From Rallus limicola (Eukaryota > Chordata > Aves > Gruiformes > Rallidae), in NCBI GenBank assembly GCA_022605955.1, contig JAKCOZ010000014.1, positions 10,050,001 to 10,114,000 on the forward strand: 64,000 nt of DNA. Reading direction: 5' to 3'. The translations under genes and the position numbers were made by a program. This document shows, piece by piece, positions 63,249 to 64,000 of the stretch. The notes beneath the pieces were generated by a model. That model had not been told where the DNA came from and did not search any database. It saw nothing but the letters and a program-made list of their open reading frames with translations. Every line of letters starts with the position of its first letter. The first letter of the stretch is position 1.

Positions 63249-64000
63249 AATTTACATATTTTTAGTATCTTTCAAAGATCTTTCAACTTTAGTGTAGAGA
63301 AACGAATTAAGATCACTAATGTGTAATTTTTAACATTATTTACTGTTTTGGAAAAAAAAACCAAATTATTTTTTGGGTCCAGGAAAGTATAGTCATGATT
63401 TGTATAGTTGACACTAAGGCTGATAGGACAAAGGACAGTGGAGGTGAAACTATGATGAAATTTTTTCACTTTCTCATTAGCCTGAAAGTGGAGTTTGGGA
63501 GTATCACAATTCTCACTCCATTAAGCTTTAAATTATCCTTTGCTCTTTCTTTTTCTTATTGCAAATTATTCTTAAAAGGCAGAAATAGCTCTGGTGTTTT
63601 TATGTCTTCCAAAGAGCAACTTTTGGCAACAGAAAAAGAGGACCTAAACAAATCAGAGAGAGATCTTGACAAATTTATGAAACTAAATAGCCAGGTAGTG
63701 GACTGAAATTCTTGGCTGAAAAAAAAAAAAATCCTTACCCTTCTTTATCCCTATAAAAGGGCTGTCTCATTTCATTGGAGAAGTTCTGTAATCCTCATGA
63801 AGTCATGAGCTAAAAGATTACTTTTTTGACTGAATGTATCCATAGTTCTTGATTCTCTCTTGATAGCCAAGTAAATAAATTTTACATAGTAATGTTTTGT
63901 ATTTCAAAATTATATTCTTTTTGACATTCATCTTTTGATCATAGACATCTTTTTGTCAGAATGGACTAGAATAGACTATTTCCCTTGTAAGGGACCTACA
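63249..64000. other. Unique noncoding DNA to window end
   Basis: An open frame at 63395-63706 (103 codons) is hydrophobic in its middle and K/E/S rich at its end, with no recognised domain and no splice support. An A run follows it at 63719-63732. Nothing else was recognised. Confidence 0.55.

Noticed and set aside
63395..63706. 103-codon plus-strand open frame with a charged C-terminal part
   Set aside because: Hydrophobic middle and K/E/S-rich end could suggest a small protein, but there is no domain, acceptor or donor, and it ends against an A run.

Overview
This is eukaryotic, AT-rich, gene-poor DNA, most likely from a bird and otherwise from another sauropsid. The main evidence is a set of CR1 LINE retrotransposon fragments ending in the typical CR1 octamer tail (ATTCTGTG or ATTCTATG repeats), set in a low-repeat background without mammalian Alu, L1 or B1/B2 elements. 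The species cannot be named from the sequence, and there are no prokaryotic operons, CRISPR arrays, rRNAs or recognisable tRNAs.

I recognise no protein-coding gene with confidence. The open frames scattered through the window are short (the longest non-repeat one is about 146 codons). They have no recognisable domains and fit chance frames in AT-rich DNA or remnants of CR1 reverse transcriptase. The window is best read as intergenic DNA or part of a very large intron.

Layout from left to right: unique DNA with a G-quadruplex-type G-tract block (about 2.99-3.05 kb); two short CR1 tails (3.9 and 6.5 kb) flanking a small lysine-rich open segment (6.17 kb); about 9 kb of unique DNA with simple repeats; an ancient MIR/L3-like repeat (15.4 kb); an ancient CR1 tail (20.4 kb); a degraded CR1 end (24.6 kb); a 1.3 kb inverted CR1 with an internal gap (26.2-27.5 kb); an ancient amniote repeat (30.8 kb); an old CR1 (31.8-32.3 kb); a 1.06 kb CR1 with recognisable reverse-transcriptase blocks (36.5-37.5 kb); an older 1.3 kb CR1 (44.2-45.6 kb); a small element with terminal inverted repeats (47.2 kb); a CR1 tail with a doubled octamer (48.2-48.4 kb); a locally CpG-rich stretch beside an open frame that ends at a good splice donor on the minus strand (51.0-51.6 kb); a TAATTA cluster in a perfect inverted repeat (58.5 kb); and a CR1 that keeps an open frame for the reverse-transcriptase C-terminus (61.3-61.8 kb).

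No genes here can be shown to work together. The segments most worth checking are the 51.0-51.6 kb stretch, the 6.17-6.29 kb segment, the G-rich block at 3.0 kb and the homeodomain-type inverted repeat at 58.5 kb. No clear new biological system is visible.
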